Below are positions 1-11,848 of a stretch of 64,000 bases of DNA, piece after piece. Numbering within the stretch: position 1 is the stretch's first letter; every line of letters begins with the position of its first letter. The notes beneath the pieces were generated by a model. The model was not told the DNA's origin. It searched no databases and saw only the letters and a list, made by a program, of their open reading frames with translations. A program made the translations under genes and the position numbers. This stretch comes from Gnetum montanum (Eukaryota; Streptophyta; Gnetopsida; Gnetales; Gnetaceae). The stretch lies in NCBI GenBank assembly GCA_015680685.1, contig MNCI01023346.1, positions 823,579 through 887,578 of the forward strand, read 5' to 3'.

Positions 1-603
1 TTTCCTAGTAATGCGACATGAGTACGACTTGGTTACGAGCATTGACGAACGTGTACGGCTAGCCAAGGAATCGGCTACTCATCGCGATAATTTCTCTCAC
101 CCTTTCCTCCTAGAATGTGGGACAAGTACAACTTGATTACGAGCATCTCCGGATGTGTACGGCTAGTCAAGGAATCGGCTGCTTATCACACTTAGGTTAG
201 TTAAGTGCCTCAGTACGACCGCTTCGAGCACGTGCGTTACGTGAGGTAATCCCAGTAACGATTAGCGTTTGGTAGCCACAATTGCACAGTTCAGGGTGTG
301 TACGGCAAGTGGGAACGGATGCTGACGCTAGGACTTAGTGTTGTAGTTAGAGTTAGTTTTAGTTTCTCAACTCTTCACCGTTTAGCATAGGAGATAAACC
401 GAAAAATACCAAAAAAAATCATATACCTCGGACTTACTTAACCATACACCGTGACAACAACAAGTAAGTCTGGGAAGACAACGAACGATTAACCCCAAGT
501 GTTCCATGGGGCGTTTACGCATTTAGTCTGCGGAGTTCGACCAGATCGTGCATGCTACGCTCGTTTCGTATGGTTGAGTGTAGGGGTACCTCGCCACTCA
601 TCA
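1..603 (+). repeat. LTR fragment, right part (Athila-like family E1/E2/E3)
   Basis: The end of this block, with a GGGGTACC box followed by CACTCATCA, matches the 3' ends of the LTRs ending at 12883, 33612 and 58600. The sequence before it carries the same landmarks in the same order. No primer binding site follows position 603, so this is a solo LTR or the 3' LTR of an element lying to the left. It contains an internal duplication: about 20-75 and 120-190 are diverged copies. The left end lies outside the window. Confidence 0.75.
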
Positions 604-639
604 ATTAACTATTGAAAGCATCAAATAACATGAAATGTA

Positions 640-1005
640 ATAATTAAGCTATTCTAAATGTTGCAAAGTTTATCACAAAGTTCGTCTTTATTTCCGGTTA
701 TCACAAAGTTTCATCTTTATTTTCGAACACACGGTGTACTCGGGTACACAATGCTTGAATAAAGATCTATTCACTTAATAACTCCTACTATGAGCACTCA
801 AAAATAATTGCAACTTTGGAATACAAAAACTGCAAAAATTCAACTAAGGAACTGAAAAACTAATGCCAAACCAAGTGCCCTTATCTTTTATTTATAAGCA
901 TTTATAGGCAACGAGACAGATTCTGACATGGCATGTTCAAAATATCGCTTCAACATCTCTGATATCACGTATTCGATATCAAGGATCCGATATCATGACT
1001 CATCA
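640..1005 (-). repeat. LTR fragment, U3/R part, opposite orientation
   Basis: Read on the minus strand, this begins with TGATGAGTCATGATATC and has repeated GATATC palindromes, a TATA-like stretch near 890 and an AATAAAGA-type signal. This is the same order as in the first half of the E2 LTR at 22657-22350. The downstream half of the LTR is missing or too diverged to follow. It lies tail to tail with the LTR fragment at 1-603. Confidence 0.6.
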
Positions 1006-1007
1006 CT

Positions 1008-1455
1008 AACAGTAAAGATTAAACATAAGTATCTAACATCGAGGACACAACTCATCACTAATGGTAAATATTATTAACATAAGATTAACATTAAAGATTA
1101 AACATAAGTATCTAATATCAAGGACACAACTCATCACTAATGGTAAAGATTATTAACATACGATTAACATTAAACATGAGGTGAAGGTCATCCAAAATTG
1201 TGACCATTTTCTAATGAATTTTGCATTCAAACAAATGGTAAAGATTATTAACATAAGATTAACATTAAGCATGAGGTGAAGGTCATCCAAAAATTGTGAC
1301 CATTTTCTAATGAATAGAGAGGAAGACCAAAGAAAGATATCAAAAGATGATTCAAAAAACCTACAAATAAACAAAAAAAAAACTGGAGGAAGACCAAAGA
1401 AAGATATCAAAAGATGATTCAAAAAACCTACAAATAAACAAAAAAAAAAAAAACT
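1008..1455. repeat. Cluster of three adjacent tandem duplications
   Basis: Three different direct duplications lie side by side. About 1017-1080 is repeated at 1098-1160. About 1137-1215 is repeated at 1230-1313 (GAGGTGAAGGTCATCC occurs in both). About 1318-1382 is repeated at 1385-1450, each copy ending in an A-rich run. The copies are nearly identical, so the duplications are recent. No coding potential is seen. Confidence 0.8.
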
Positions 1456-2574
1456 TATGTAGCCAATCCTACCTATTTTGGTGAGACAATGGCTAAGATG
1501 ATGAAACCATACCATAAATCTCTACCTTAAATTTTTTGTTATTTTAAGTGCAACATTACCTTAAATCTTTTTGTTGTTTTAAGTGCAAGCATAAATGTTG
1601 AACATGACAGGGCTTCCTAAATATTAATAATTAAATTTCTTCACTTTTCTTTACTATAATTAATTTTCGATGATCCTAAACTTCTCATTATAGTTATTTT
1701 TTTTGAAGAAAATGTAATATCCGTGCAATGAGATACATCCTCTTGTGTCCTAGTAAACTTAAACTTTAAGGTAACTTAATATTCCGTTTCTAATTCTAAA
1801 ACAATATGAAGCTTTATGTTAATAGCATTTACTTCTTTAAAATAAGAGAGGAGAGGATGAGAGAGTTTGTACATCTAATTTTTTATATTAGGTAAATGAA
1901 ATTATTTATACAATTGTATTAGAATGCAAGTGAAATTGTTTCTGTAATTTGTTTAGAATGCTCGTACTTGGGCTGCCTCTCAACGTGCTCAACACACTAT
2001 CGAATTAAGTTTTGATAGTTCCAAAGTTCGCTGTATACAAAAAGGTATCAAGCCCAACTAAAAATTTAAAGCTACCATTCCCCTTTTAGTTGAGGGACAT
2101 GTTACAATGATAGAAAAGTAATAAATTCAAAGAATCAGCATTTCATTTCTTTTTGAAAAGTGTTAATGAACAGATTATGCCCCATTAAAAATTAGAGAGG
2201 CGTAATCAAGGGAGGAGTTCCCACCATGGATTTCCCATTAATTCAGCATTTGGTCAAACCATCACTCGGAAGTGAAGTAAAGTATACTGGGCATAACTAT
2301 TAGAATATGCTTTCTAAGCAGAAAAAGAAAAAGAGCTGGCTTCTTTAGAAAAAATGCGCTGCCTTCTTTAGGAAATAAGATGCCTTGTTTTTTCCATGAT
2401 AACGAAAGCCTTTACTTAGTTGGGATCCAATTAACAATAAAAGAAAATATATCTTCGCTCCCTTTGATGATGGATGTACGTAATTGGTAAATGAAGCGTC
2501 AAACCTAATGCTCCACCTGGTTACCCTTCGCGGCCGCATGACGTGTAGACGAAAGTAACACAATCCTTGACGAA
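1456..2574. other. Non-coding AT-rich stretch, no gene seen
   Basis: No open frame resembles a known protein. A small duplicated segment with TTTTAAGTGCAA lies at about 1527-1590. The rest is AT-rich sequence without a recognisable LTR, RNA gene or terminal repeat. Confidence 0.5.
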
Positions 2575-2745
2575 AGCGTTTTCAAGTAGGGAACGCTTTT
2601 TTCTGTTTGGCAGGACCCAATTCTAAAATAAAGCGTTTTCATTCAAGGAACGGTTTTTCTCGTTTTGGCAGAACCCAATCCTAAACTTCAGCGTTTTCAA
2701 ATAAAATGAACGCTGTCTTTGCTTTTGTTTGGCCTCTGCCCATTA
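2575..2745. repeat. Three tandem copies of a 57-58 bp hairpin repeat
   Basis: AGCGTTTTC recurs at 2575, 2632 and 2690, giving a regular 57-58 bp period. In the first copy AGCGTT (2575-2580) pairs with AACGCT (2592-2597), forming a short stem. The third copy keeps the pairing and the second copy has lost part of it. Each unit also carries a diverged TTTGGCAGGACCCAAT segment. Confidence 0.8.
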
Positions 2746-3719
2746 GCTTTGTCGTGTCTTCTCTTTCTGCACGTTAAGAGTTCATGTAAGATGAGTTGGT
2801 TAGTTCTCTACGTTTACTACATGCAAAAACGTTTTGCAGGTAAAATGGAGAGAACAGTTCTACCTAGCAAAGCCTCATGAGTCAACTCATAACAATGATG
2901 AGCATTGCTTCAACTGTATGATGAGCTCTTCGTAAGAGCCCATTCAACAGTCTTAACGGAGGGTTAACTCCCCCTGTGCTTTGTCAACTGTCTAATAGAT
3001 GGTATTGCGTCTTTGGATCCTGTCGTATTAGGTCTTCAGAGGTCATAAAGGTTCGCTTCATTTCATTTAATTGCGGCATCATCAAATAATAGATATATAT
3101 AGCTTCACTAGTTTCAGTGAAGTAAAGCTTAAATTAAAACATTTAGGTAGTCGGTAATCACACAATGAGTTCATTAGTTCATCTCCGTCCGTCCGTTCGG
3201 TCCCGTCTAATATACTCCATTCATTCATACATTCACACAAGGTGATAGCGTTTGCCCCAAGTGTAGCAACGCACGGCCGGCACCAAAGAACATATAAAAG
3301 CCAACGAAAATGCGATGCAATGAAAATGAATCAATGCTCCGCTATGCTGCTATATGTGGATAGACCACCTACTACACTACCGGAAGCAACTAATACCCAA
3401 TCCCAATCCAAGTTGCTTTCTCCTCCTCCTCCTCCTCCCTCCTGTTCCTGCTTTCCCTATTGCCCAACACCGCAATCTGCGGCAGCCACACTTGAATTTA
3501 CACAGTGGAGCCATGTTCCTTGGTCCACCCCAACAGAGAGCCAACCCAACACACCCATCCAATCATATCACGTCGCACTCCAATTTCGGCTGCGCAAACG
3601 TAAAGCAAACCAAAGCCAATGACACGCCACTCAGGGTGGAATACATAAAAACAGGGGAACCGACTCTGACGTGTAATGGGCACAAGTTTGCCAGATTCTG
3701 CTGGTGGCGGGTTCCACGT
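2746..3719. other. 3' flank of the thaumatin-like gene, no other gene seen
   Basis: This lies downstream of the minus-strand gene. Open frames here overlap one another on both strands, are rich in Pro, Ser and Arg, and look like no known protein. CT-rich runs lie near 3419-3450. I see no canonical AATAAA on the minus strand just after the stop codon, so the poly(A) site is not assigned. Confidence 0.4.
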
Positions 3720-4886
3720 CTATCGCCGCAAAAGAGTCAGGCTCACCAGGGGCAGCAGCGTCGTCATCAACTTCACCGACATCGCCGACGCCGCCGACGA
3801 ATCCGTGGACGTCTCCGACTCACGCGTCACGTACAGCGGCCCCGTTGCCGACTGGGTCGAATCCGCTGGCGCAGGCGTCGACGGACTCGACGACTTCGAA
3901 ACCGCCCTACAACGACAAGAAGAAAAAAACAAAACACTCAAAAACAATTGTGATGGGTAACTCAAAACTCACAGGTTCGATTCCCACTAAGAAGAAGATG
4001 CTTATTCTTACGTTGCCATGGCGACAGAAGGGCAGAATGTGATGGAGTAGTCGGCCTGGACGCATGTGAAGGTGCTGGTGGAGTCGTCGAAGGCGTAGGA
4101 ATACGCACGGGGGCACGCGGACTTGAAGAGCTGGGAATACGACGATGGGCGACAGGTGGAAGGGTTGGCATAGGCGCCGCTGCAGCAGTACTGGGCGGAG
4201 CCGAAGGCCTCGCAGGCGCTGCGGCAGGCCGCCACGGTGCTCTCGCCATCCTCGGCGGAGTCGAGCTGGAGCTCTTTCGGACATGACCGGTTCAGGTCCG
4301 TGATGCAGCCGGTCGGGTTACAGGCTCCACCGGCAGCGCCGGTGGCCACCAGAAGCATTGGCAGGTTGTAGCCGTCCACGAGGCTGACGTCGTAGAAGTC
4401 CTGACCGCCGCCGCCGTTGAGGGTGAACTCGGCGAGCGTCGCCGGAGGAACGGCTCCGGCGCCGGAGCACTGCAGCTGGTTGCCGCAGTCCGCCGTGGTG
4501 CAGTTGCCGCGGCCGTCGGCGTCGAAGACGCAGCCGGTGCGGCCCCACAGGCGGCCCGACCAGCTGTCCGGAACCGTTAGCGGCTGCGACTGTCCAGCCG
4601 CGAGAGCGAATCCCGTCGTCGACAGCGGCGCCACGCCCGCGTTCGACAGGAAGCCCGGCCACACCGTGTACTTGCAGTTGTTGGCTATCACGAACGTCCG
4701 CGTGCGCGCCTCCGCCGTACCCACCATTATCCCCGCCCAACCTGCGCAGGCACAAATCAGCATTTCAAGCGACCACATTGCGGATAACTGAAAAGTAGCA
4801 GAGCAGAGAAGAAGAGAGGAAACTGTCTACTTACATAGCAGAGTTGTGCTGAACAAAAACGCTGCTGCGAGGTGACCTCCGTCCAT
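3720..4886 (-). CDS. Thaumatin-like protein (PR-5 family) with C-terminal extension, three exons
   Basis: Secreted plant defence-type protein of the thaumatin/PR-5 family. Exons by my reading are 4835-4886, 4012-4741 and 3720-3906. Introns of 93 and 105 bp have GTAAGT...GCGCAG and GTAAGA...TTGTAG borders, the second after a long pyrimidine tract. The joined frame is open for 322 residues. Residues 1-29 form a signal peptide ending in A-E-A. The thaumatin domain (about 33-254) has 16 cysteines and the family signature G-x-G-x-C-x-T-x-D-C. Exon 3 adds 61 residues, rich in Ser, Thr and Pro, that end in a hydrophobic stretch, as in GPI-anchored members of the family. The start ATG has a GCGCC-ATGG context, and an ATG inside intron 1 (4778) would give a worse N-terminus. 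The exons are GC-rich against AT-rich surroundings. Antifungal or glucan-binding activity is known for the family but not shown here. It is the only intact-looking host gene in the window. Confidence 0.93.
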
Positions 4887-5005
4887 GGCGCTGCTGTTGC
4901 GAGAGAAAGCCAACGACGAACAAATGAATGGCACTGGCACCCACCCACTGTTCTCTCTCTCGCTGGGGAGGAGGAGCACCAGAAGGAGCGGCAGTGGTGT
5001 GGCCG

Positions 5006-5032
5006 CTTATTTATGGATTGACGGATGACGAC
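5006..5032 (-). promoter_or_regulatory. Putative core promoter of the thaumatin-like gene
   Basis: On the minus strand an ATAAATA TATA-like box (5008-5014) lies about 120 bp before the ATG. Immediately upstream are two TGACG motifs (plus strand 5019-5023 and 5026-5030), the first also forming TTGAC, the core of a W-box. Paired TGACG motifs resemble as-1-type elements bound by TGA factors in salicylate-responsive PR genes. A GA/CT-rich run follows at about 5057-5085. The function is inferred from motif and position only. Confidence 0.45.
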
Positions 5033-5089
5033 GTTTTGCTTCGTTATTTCCAAAATGAGAAGAGAGAGAGAGAGACAGAGCGAGCCAGA

Positions 5090-6620
5090 ATTATTGCTCT
5101 GCCACAGCAGCAAATGACAGGACCTCCGCGCGGCTCCGTAAAGGGTTAATAAGTAATTAAGTATCTCTTGCGCACATGAACGCCGCTAATGGAAGCGGCA
5201 GCTGCAGCGGCCAGCAATGGATGTCAGAGCCTCCCGTGACAGACACACAGCGACTAGTACTCTGCTGTAATGTACAGAGGTTGATCTTGAAAAAATGACC
5301 GGCCAGCAGTGCGTATGTCTGCGTCGAATTCCGCAATTCCCGTCGGGTATTACGAGGGTGCCAGAGCCTATAATGATGACTCTCAGAGTCTCGCTCTGGA
5401 TCTCGGTTTTATAGCCAGCGTTGGGCTGCACGTCATTCGAGTTAAGTATATATGTTATATATGAGACAGGGACCCGGCTGGACTTTTCTTGTGAAGAAGA
5501 TTCAGCGTATGATTTTTGGGTTACTGTTTTTCTTGTAACCTGGGTGGGTTGCTTGCCTTGGAGCCTGAAATTGGCATTTTAATAGTTTTGTTCAACGGCA
5601 TTGCGGTGGCGGCGGCACGGAGAATTAGAGAGGTGAAAGCAAGGAACTATGGCATAAGAACAAACTTGCCTGTGAAGAGAATACAGGGGCGCCTGCCCTG
5701 CCGGCAAATTCCGAATCAAACTCTGCCACTGCACACCGTGCCCTACCAGGGAAAGAATTTTGACGTGCCTTTAAAATATTTCCGCAGGCGCAAAATGTGC
5801 CAATAATTTTTGTCCGTTAAAAGTATTTGTTATTGTTTTGATTTCTACCTCTGTGCCATACCCTACCACGCGACATGGGAATTACCGGCATTTATTGACT
5901 AAGGTCATTCATTCCTCAACGGAGTAGTATCCCCGTAGCAACATCAGCGTCTGCAATCACGCCACCGGTATTGTTTTTAAATTCCTTTCAACGTTAACAA
6001 GCAACGTAACGTACGCAACCGCCAAGTCTAGGCAGGCGGTTCAATGCTAAAACATTACCATCGGCGGATTTTTCGCGATTCCGAGCCGGAAAGGTCGACC
6101 CGTCAACGACGGAACTTGATGCACAGACGAATTTTCGACGTTGGGATTACTACTCTATGTGTAGGTCAAGTGGGGTAGCATTAACGCAGAGTTTTCTGTT
6201 GACAAACCGTTTGCGTACACGCTTCGTTTCATGCTTTTTCTGGCATGATACAGAACACTTGCTCATCCAAAAAGTCGGAGAAAAGTCGGCTTCTGAGCGC
6301 CGTTTTAACAGAAAGAAAACCAGGGATGATGACTGTAAATTAAGGACGAGCATTATTATTATTTAATGGCATTGATGTGCGAAGATTCGCTTCGAGGCGA
6401 GGCCTGAGGGCGGGCAGACACACGATTCCTTTCACAGCCTTTGGCGCTTCCGTCGTGTGGCGCGTATTTTTTATTCCAAATACAGTGATGTGCATGTGAA
6501 TGGTCATGCATGCAGCACGCTGCATGTCGGCATCGAAGGAAGCAGCCACTGGCCTGCCCGTTTCTCATGGCTGCCCGGCCTCTCAGGATGTGGGCAGTCG
6601 CTGTGTTACACTAAATTGTT
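5090..6620. other. Upstream non-coding stretch, no gene seen
   Basis: Several short open frames on both strands lack similarity to any family I know and overlap one another. This area has higher GC than the retrotransposon nest. No element ends or RNA genes are recognised. Confidence 0.4.
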
Positions 6621-6623
6621 TCC

Positions 6624-6858
6624 AAGTGTATTGTAGCAACAAAAAATTTCAGAGCGTGAAAATTTTAAATGGTTTTCGTCGTCATAATTTGAAATTTAAC
6701 TCCACCGTGCGAGCCTTATCCTACCAAATTGGGGTTCTAAGTGTATTGTAGCAACAAAATATTTGAGTGAAAATTTTAACATGTTCTTAGTCGTCATACT
6801 TTGAAAAGTAACTGTACAGTGTTAGCCTTATCAACTGTTAGCCTTATCTTAACAAAAT
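6624..6858. repeat. Tandem duplication, about 115 bp unit
   Basis: AAGTGTATTGTAGCAAC occurs at 6624 and again at 6739. Both are followed by the same order of segments (AAAATTTTAA, a GTCGTCATA block, a GTTAGCCTTATC-like block, AATGGGGTT). The two copies have diverged, and the second holds an extra small duplication of the GTTAGCCTTATC block. Confidence 0.8.
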
Positions 6859-6859
6859 G

Positions 6860-8640
6860 GGGTTGTTTTGTTGGCTACACTTCTTTTTCGTGATTTCGTG
6901 ATTTACCTTTATAAAGATCTACATCCTTATTTATTTGCAATCTATCTGCTGTGGGTATATCGTATTTACAGAATGCCCTAACATCTACTGAAAACCAACT
7001 CATCGATGATATTTGACAAGATTTTATGACCAGTTGCCAATATCATGCCATGTTGAAATCAGAGGTTGAAACCGATATTGATTTGATTATTGTACAAGAA
7101 TAGTATCAAAATGCTGTGAAGAAGATGCATAAAAATAGAAGAGATAATACAAGAAAAAGTATACTGTTAGCCATGTTTGCTTTGTGCATGCTGTAGCATA
7201 ACCGCCCAAACCCTTACCGTAGAAAACTGGAGAAACACAAATTCTTTGTGGTTGTAGAGTCCATAGAATAAATCTCAAACCGCAAACCCTTTCAAAAAAA
7301 AACCTTAGACACCTCCAAACAGCAAAAATTAAAATTCTTGAAACCCCAAAATTCTTGGTCAGAACTTTAAAGAACATCAAACCAAAACCCTGAAATTCTT
7401 CATAGACGAGTACTGCAGGCATATGAAGAGTTCACTTTAAAAACCATTTTCAAATTTAACTGCGCTCAAAGATACAAAGAGCACTAATTTTTTATCATTT
7501 ACTTGGTTCAACCTGGCGAGGAGATTCATTTATTTCTTACATTTATTTTATCAAAAGGCGATTTCCTTACATCCACCTTTTGCAGGAAATTGTAACAGAA
7601 ATGAAGAACATATTAGGTTTTTTAAGATGATTACATATATATCTATATCTATATTCCAGACATGGGTATCCATGATGGGTAAAATAAATTTTACTTTAAA
7701 GTTAACAAATTTCATGTTACGTAGAACCGCCATTTTTTATTTAAACCGTATTTTACGTTTAAAATTATAAAAGCGTTCAATATAGGCGTCAAATCTATAC
7801 ATTGAAAAAACAAAAAATAGATAATATCTTTTTGCAAACCAAAGTTTGGACACCTCATGGCCGCATAACCATGCTTGCCCAAAATATGTAACCGTACCTG
7901 CCCGGCAGAGGCAGGGCAGCCGCTACGGTCTGGCGCAGATCCGCTAAGCCACGCCACTATCCGTCTGTTACCAACAAAAGCAGATTCTCTCTCTCTCTGA
8001 ATTTCACTCTGTCGTGTTCCTTCTTTCTCTCTCTTGCCAAGTCTGGTTGGTTTCCAATTTTATCGTCACATGCGTTCCTCTTGAAAAGGCGCGCTCCCTT
8101 GTCTCTTTGTCTTTCAGGTACACGCCACATTCCGGTTCGAATTCCGACAAATGTGTTCCTGACTTTTTACCTCGCGTTTATCAATTTTCCCACCCTCGTT
8201 TACAGTTTTCAAGGTCCGTGTCAGCGCGTTTCTGCCAGGATATTTACAGGAGGTGAACCAAGGAGAAATCATCATCGACCATACTCATCATAGTACGGCC
8301 ACGTGTCCAGGCTTTTAAAAACACGCCGAAGTTGCTGCCTCCCACTCTGTAACACAGTTTATTTTTAAAAAGAAATTCTAAGTTTTTTTGGCAGGCAAGC
8401 CGGTGAAAATAAATAATTATCATTATAATATTAAATTATTATTATTTAGTAATGGTAAAGTACTTATTTTTCAGGTTATATGGCTTGGCTCTAAGCTTGA
8501 GTGAAGCGACTCGAAAGAGACTAGGCTTCTGCTCATTTAGCGTTACTCCTATGCTCCACCTTGGCCAGATGAGCATTGAGCCTATAGATAATGATCCTTC
8601 CTACAATTATTATCATTATTAAGCGAGAGGGAGGAGGCTA
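6860..8640. other. Non-coding stretch, no gene seen
   Basis: A CT-rich run at 7987-8035 and low-complexity AT sequence are present. The minus-strand open frame at 7087-7422 is rich in Phe, Leu and Tyr without domain features, and I do not accept it as a gene. Confidence 0.4.
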
Positions 8641-8659
8641 AGCGATGAACGTTTTTCAT

Positions 8660-8945
8660 GTGAATTATTAAGGGTGTGTAACAGTTCAACCCATAAAAAT
8701 GGCCAGAATCTTTTAACACTCGTATTGATTTTTGATTTTTCTATAAACACAAAAATCAATTCTACCTTTCCGTGTGTGAATTATTATGGATATGTAATAG
8801 CTCAACCACTAAACCCAACAAAAATGATTAGAATAATTTAACAATTGTCTTGATTTTCTATTTAAACATTAAAATCAATTTACTTATAATTTAACAACGA
8901 TCTTGATTTTTCCTTTAAACATTAAAATCAATTCAACCTTTACGC
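8660..8945. repeat. Diverged tandem repeats with AAAATCAATT core
   Basis: Units with the order TTTAACA..., CTTGATTTT, AAACATTAAAATCAATT recur at about 8711-8771, 8836-8884 and 8889-8941. The flanking segment TGTAATAGCTCAACC is also doubled (near 8676 and 8795). No coding potential is seen. Confidence 0.7.
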
Positions 8946-8949
8946 GTAG

Positions 8950-11848
8950 GCAGGGGTTACAGCTATCAGCCTCAAGATTTCTTGCCTGCAAAAATCTATT
9001 CTAAAATTTCATTAATATGAAAAAGAGAAAAATTCTCCCAGCCAAATATTAAATATATCCCTAAACCAGGTAAAATATTAAAATTTTCCAAGTATAGAAC
9101 GTCAACTCAGGCTTTATTGAAATCTGAAATTGGAGAGTGTCATCATCATCCACCGTTCCCGCGCAGTCAGGCCTGCAACAGCAGCATGAGCAGTAGCCAT
9201 CATGGCCCACTTATGAGTCATAGCTTATGACCCATGCTTCATCATGACCAATTGACCATCAACAAGTGCGGCCCACGGCGACATGCAGGGCCAGCTCCTC
9301 CTGCATGATTTCCAATTTTATATTTACGTTGAATTTGGCTTAATATATTTAGGCTTCGACCATAGGTATTTGCACAACGTAAAATAAGAGACTGAGTGAG
9401 AAAGACCAACAAAGTTACGGCTGGGAAAATGATGGGAAGCGAAAATACCCTCCACTTGGCCCCGTGAACGCTCCATATCATGCAGAGTCGTGGGCGTGCT
9501 TCAGGCCAGTTATAAAAATTTAAATTAGGTCAATGGTTTAAGTTTGATTTGCTTGTTCTTCCTTAATCATAACTTCAGGCAATCATGAAAATTGTGAATC
9601 CTACTCTTGGTAGGTGGCAGCTGGCGTTGTTGACCGCCCCCAATAAGCAGTTAATTGGATAACGGCGGTTTAGTGCTTTGATGAGTGATGGAAAGGTGCT
9701 TGTTTCTCTAGTTGTAATATCTAGGTTTGAACTTAATACAATCACTCAGAAGAGGTTAGGCTTTCAAGCTCATTCACCTACCCTCCAAAGACTTGTGAAA
9801 AAGGATGTCTTGTTGGTGGTTCAAAGGTGGCATGGGGAGTGGCATGGGGAGTGGGAGATACATACTATCGTAACCATGCCTCATAGAACTATATTGCCTT
9901 ATTCTTTGTGAGCTTCTCGACTTGGCACCACTTGTTTAGAAAGTTGGAGTTTACATAGATTAGAACATAAATGTGTCATTAGTTCTCTCAAGGGGAACAA
10001 TGTCTCTAATTTGTATGCAAGTACTTTTTATAGTTGCATGCACATGTATCTTGTTAGTCTTACCACTTCTACAATGATAAAAAACTTATATTGTGCTCCC
10101 AAACTAATGTGTGTACATTTATATTGTACTTGCAAGTGTTGTGATCTTTAAAACATAGCCTATTTTGAGTCCACCCTTCTGTTTTGTTTACTCGTAGTGC
10201 TTTCATGACAGTAACTTTCATGACGGTAACATAACATAACCTACCTTAATGGAACAAGCATTGAGCCTATAAGTAATGATCCAAAATTATTAGAGAATAT
10301 GCCATATATAAAAGAAAAACAAAACAGAAACAAAACATTGGCCGGTTAGCCGGATGAGCATCACCACGAGCATGAGCTTGTTTGGTGGAGGAGAGGGCTG
10401 GGCGTGCGGTGGGTTTGGAACGGTGCGTTTGTTTTTTATCATGGAATGAAATGGAATCGAACGCAAGTATCACAAGACAATAAAAAAAACTAAAACCCAG
10501 AGCGGCCGGGGGGGTGGGCGTGGAGGCCACGTCAGAATGTGTCAGCATTTCTTTTACAGTGGTTTCCAACGTACGAACGGATCGCGCATTAATGTTTTTT
10601 TTATTTACAAGCGCAACAAAAGTTAAAGCATCGCCGGTCATTACATCAGCTAATGAGAGCGTTAGTGGGTAATCTGTGCAGTTAAGTAAATAAATAGCAG
10701 CGAGTTGATAAAAAGGATGGATGTGTGGATGGCAGTAAGCGCGGTAGGAGCACGGGCACAGGAATGATGTGATTTGGATAGTGATGTGTTACGGGTGGAT
10801 GATACGAATATCGTTGGTGTGCATGAATAAAACAAGACGTCCACACCCTTTCTCAGTTATTCCTTTCCGTCTACATCCTCTAACACGTGATCTCATCCTG
10901 TGTTGCAGTCGCACCTGCAACCGCTCAATCCGTCGGATAAGACAAAAACAGCACAACTTGCTAACCTTGGCAGGCACTCCTATATTATGATTTCTGAGAA
11001 ATGTAGATACTACTGTTTAATGTTTTTCTAAAAATAGAGACCGTGAAGAAGGTAGGGCCACTGTTAGGAGACAAGAAACTGTAGTATATGCTTTTACTAA
11101 TGTTGTTGGGACACACGCATCATACCACGATTTTCGGTGGATAGGATACTAGGCTTAAGGGGTTAGCTTAGGTTGTTGATAAAGACCTTGTAATAGAATT
11201 TTGGAAAGGTTAATTTACATTGTCGATAAAGACATTGTGATAAGGTTTCAGAATAGGGTTCAACTATATTAAAACTTAAAATTGTTTTTCTAGGGTGCAA
11301 GAAATTGAATTGGATGACCATATATATCCCTTGGATACATAGCAAACATAAAGGTTTTATAGAACTTAAGCAAAACATAATAGTGTGTTAGATCAACATA
11401 CCCATCAAAATCAATTCCATGATTTGCAAACCATAAACCACATCCTCTAATCAATAAAGCAATGCCTCACTAATAATACCCAAAACATTTTAACTATATC
11501 TACAATGTAGTTAGAATGTAAAATTACTTTAAGTTCTACCAACAATGAAATTTGCATGGGCATTACAATGGCACTAGTATGTTGTATGCCTAATAACTAT
11601 GGTGGCACATTTGGTTACAACCAGGGTGTGACATTGACCGATAGTAGTGCCCATTAAACATTTATCTAATAATGTTCTATGCATAGTTTTACCCTACAAG
11701 CTAAAAAAAAAAAACACTAACACTTTTTCATCAAATTTTACATATACAAAAAATAAAAACAAATTAATGTCTTTTGGCAATGGCAACAATAAGATTCAGC
11801 TTGCTTTGCTTCTTGTCATGGTTGTTATTTATGATTTTCTTTGTGTAT
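8950..11848. other. Non-coding stretch before the retrotransposon nest
   Basis: No recognisable gene or element end. Short direct repeats occur, for example a doubled GTGGCATGGGGA at about 9828-9850 and a doubled TTTCATGAC near 10200. Open frames on both strands are short and featureless. Confidence 0.4.

Noticed and set aside
3242-3960. Several plus-strand open frames of 94-199 residues next to the TLP gene
   Set aside because: They overlap each other and the minus-strand exon 3, have Pro/Arg/His-rich low-complexity translations, and arise from the GC-rich composition of the real gene.
4008-4778. Single-exon reading of the TLP from the ATG at 4778
   Set aside because: It gives a poor N-terminus and stops inside intron 2. 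The GT-AG borders give a proper signal peptide and a C-terminal extension instead.
4417-4791. 124-residue plus-strand frame over the TLP exon
   Set aside because: It lies antisense to a well supported thaumatin domain, with no domain of its own.
5516-5806. 96-residue plus-strand frame
   Set aside because: It lacks an ATG at its start and any family likeness, and is flanked by unrelated non-coding DNA.
7087-7422. 111-residue minus-strand open frame
   Set aside because: Composition is Phe/Leu/Tyr-rich, no domain or promoter context, and it sits in AT-rich non-coding DNA.
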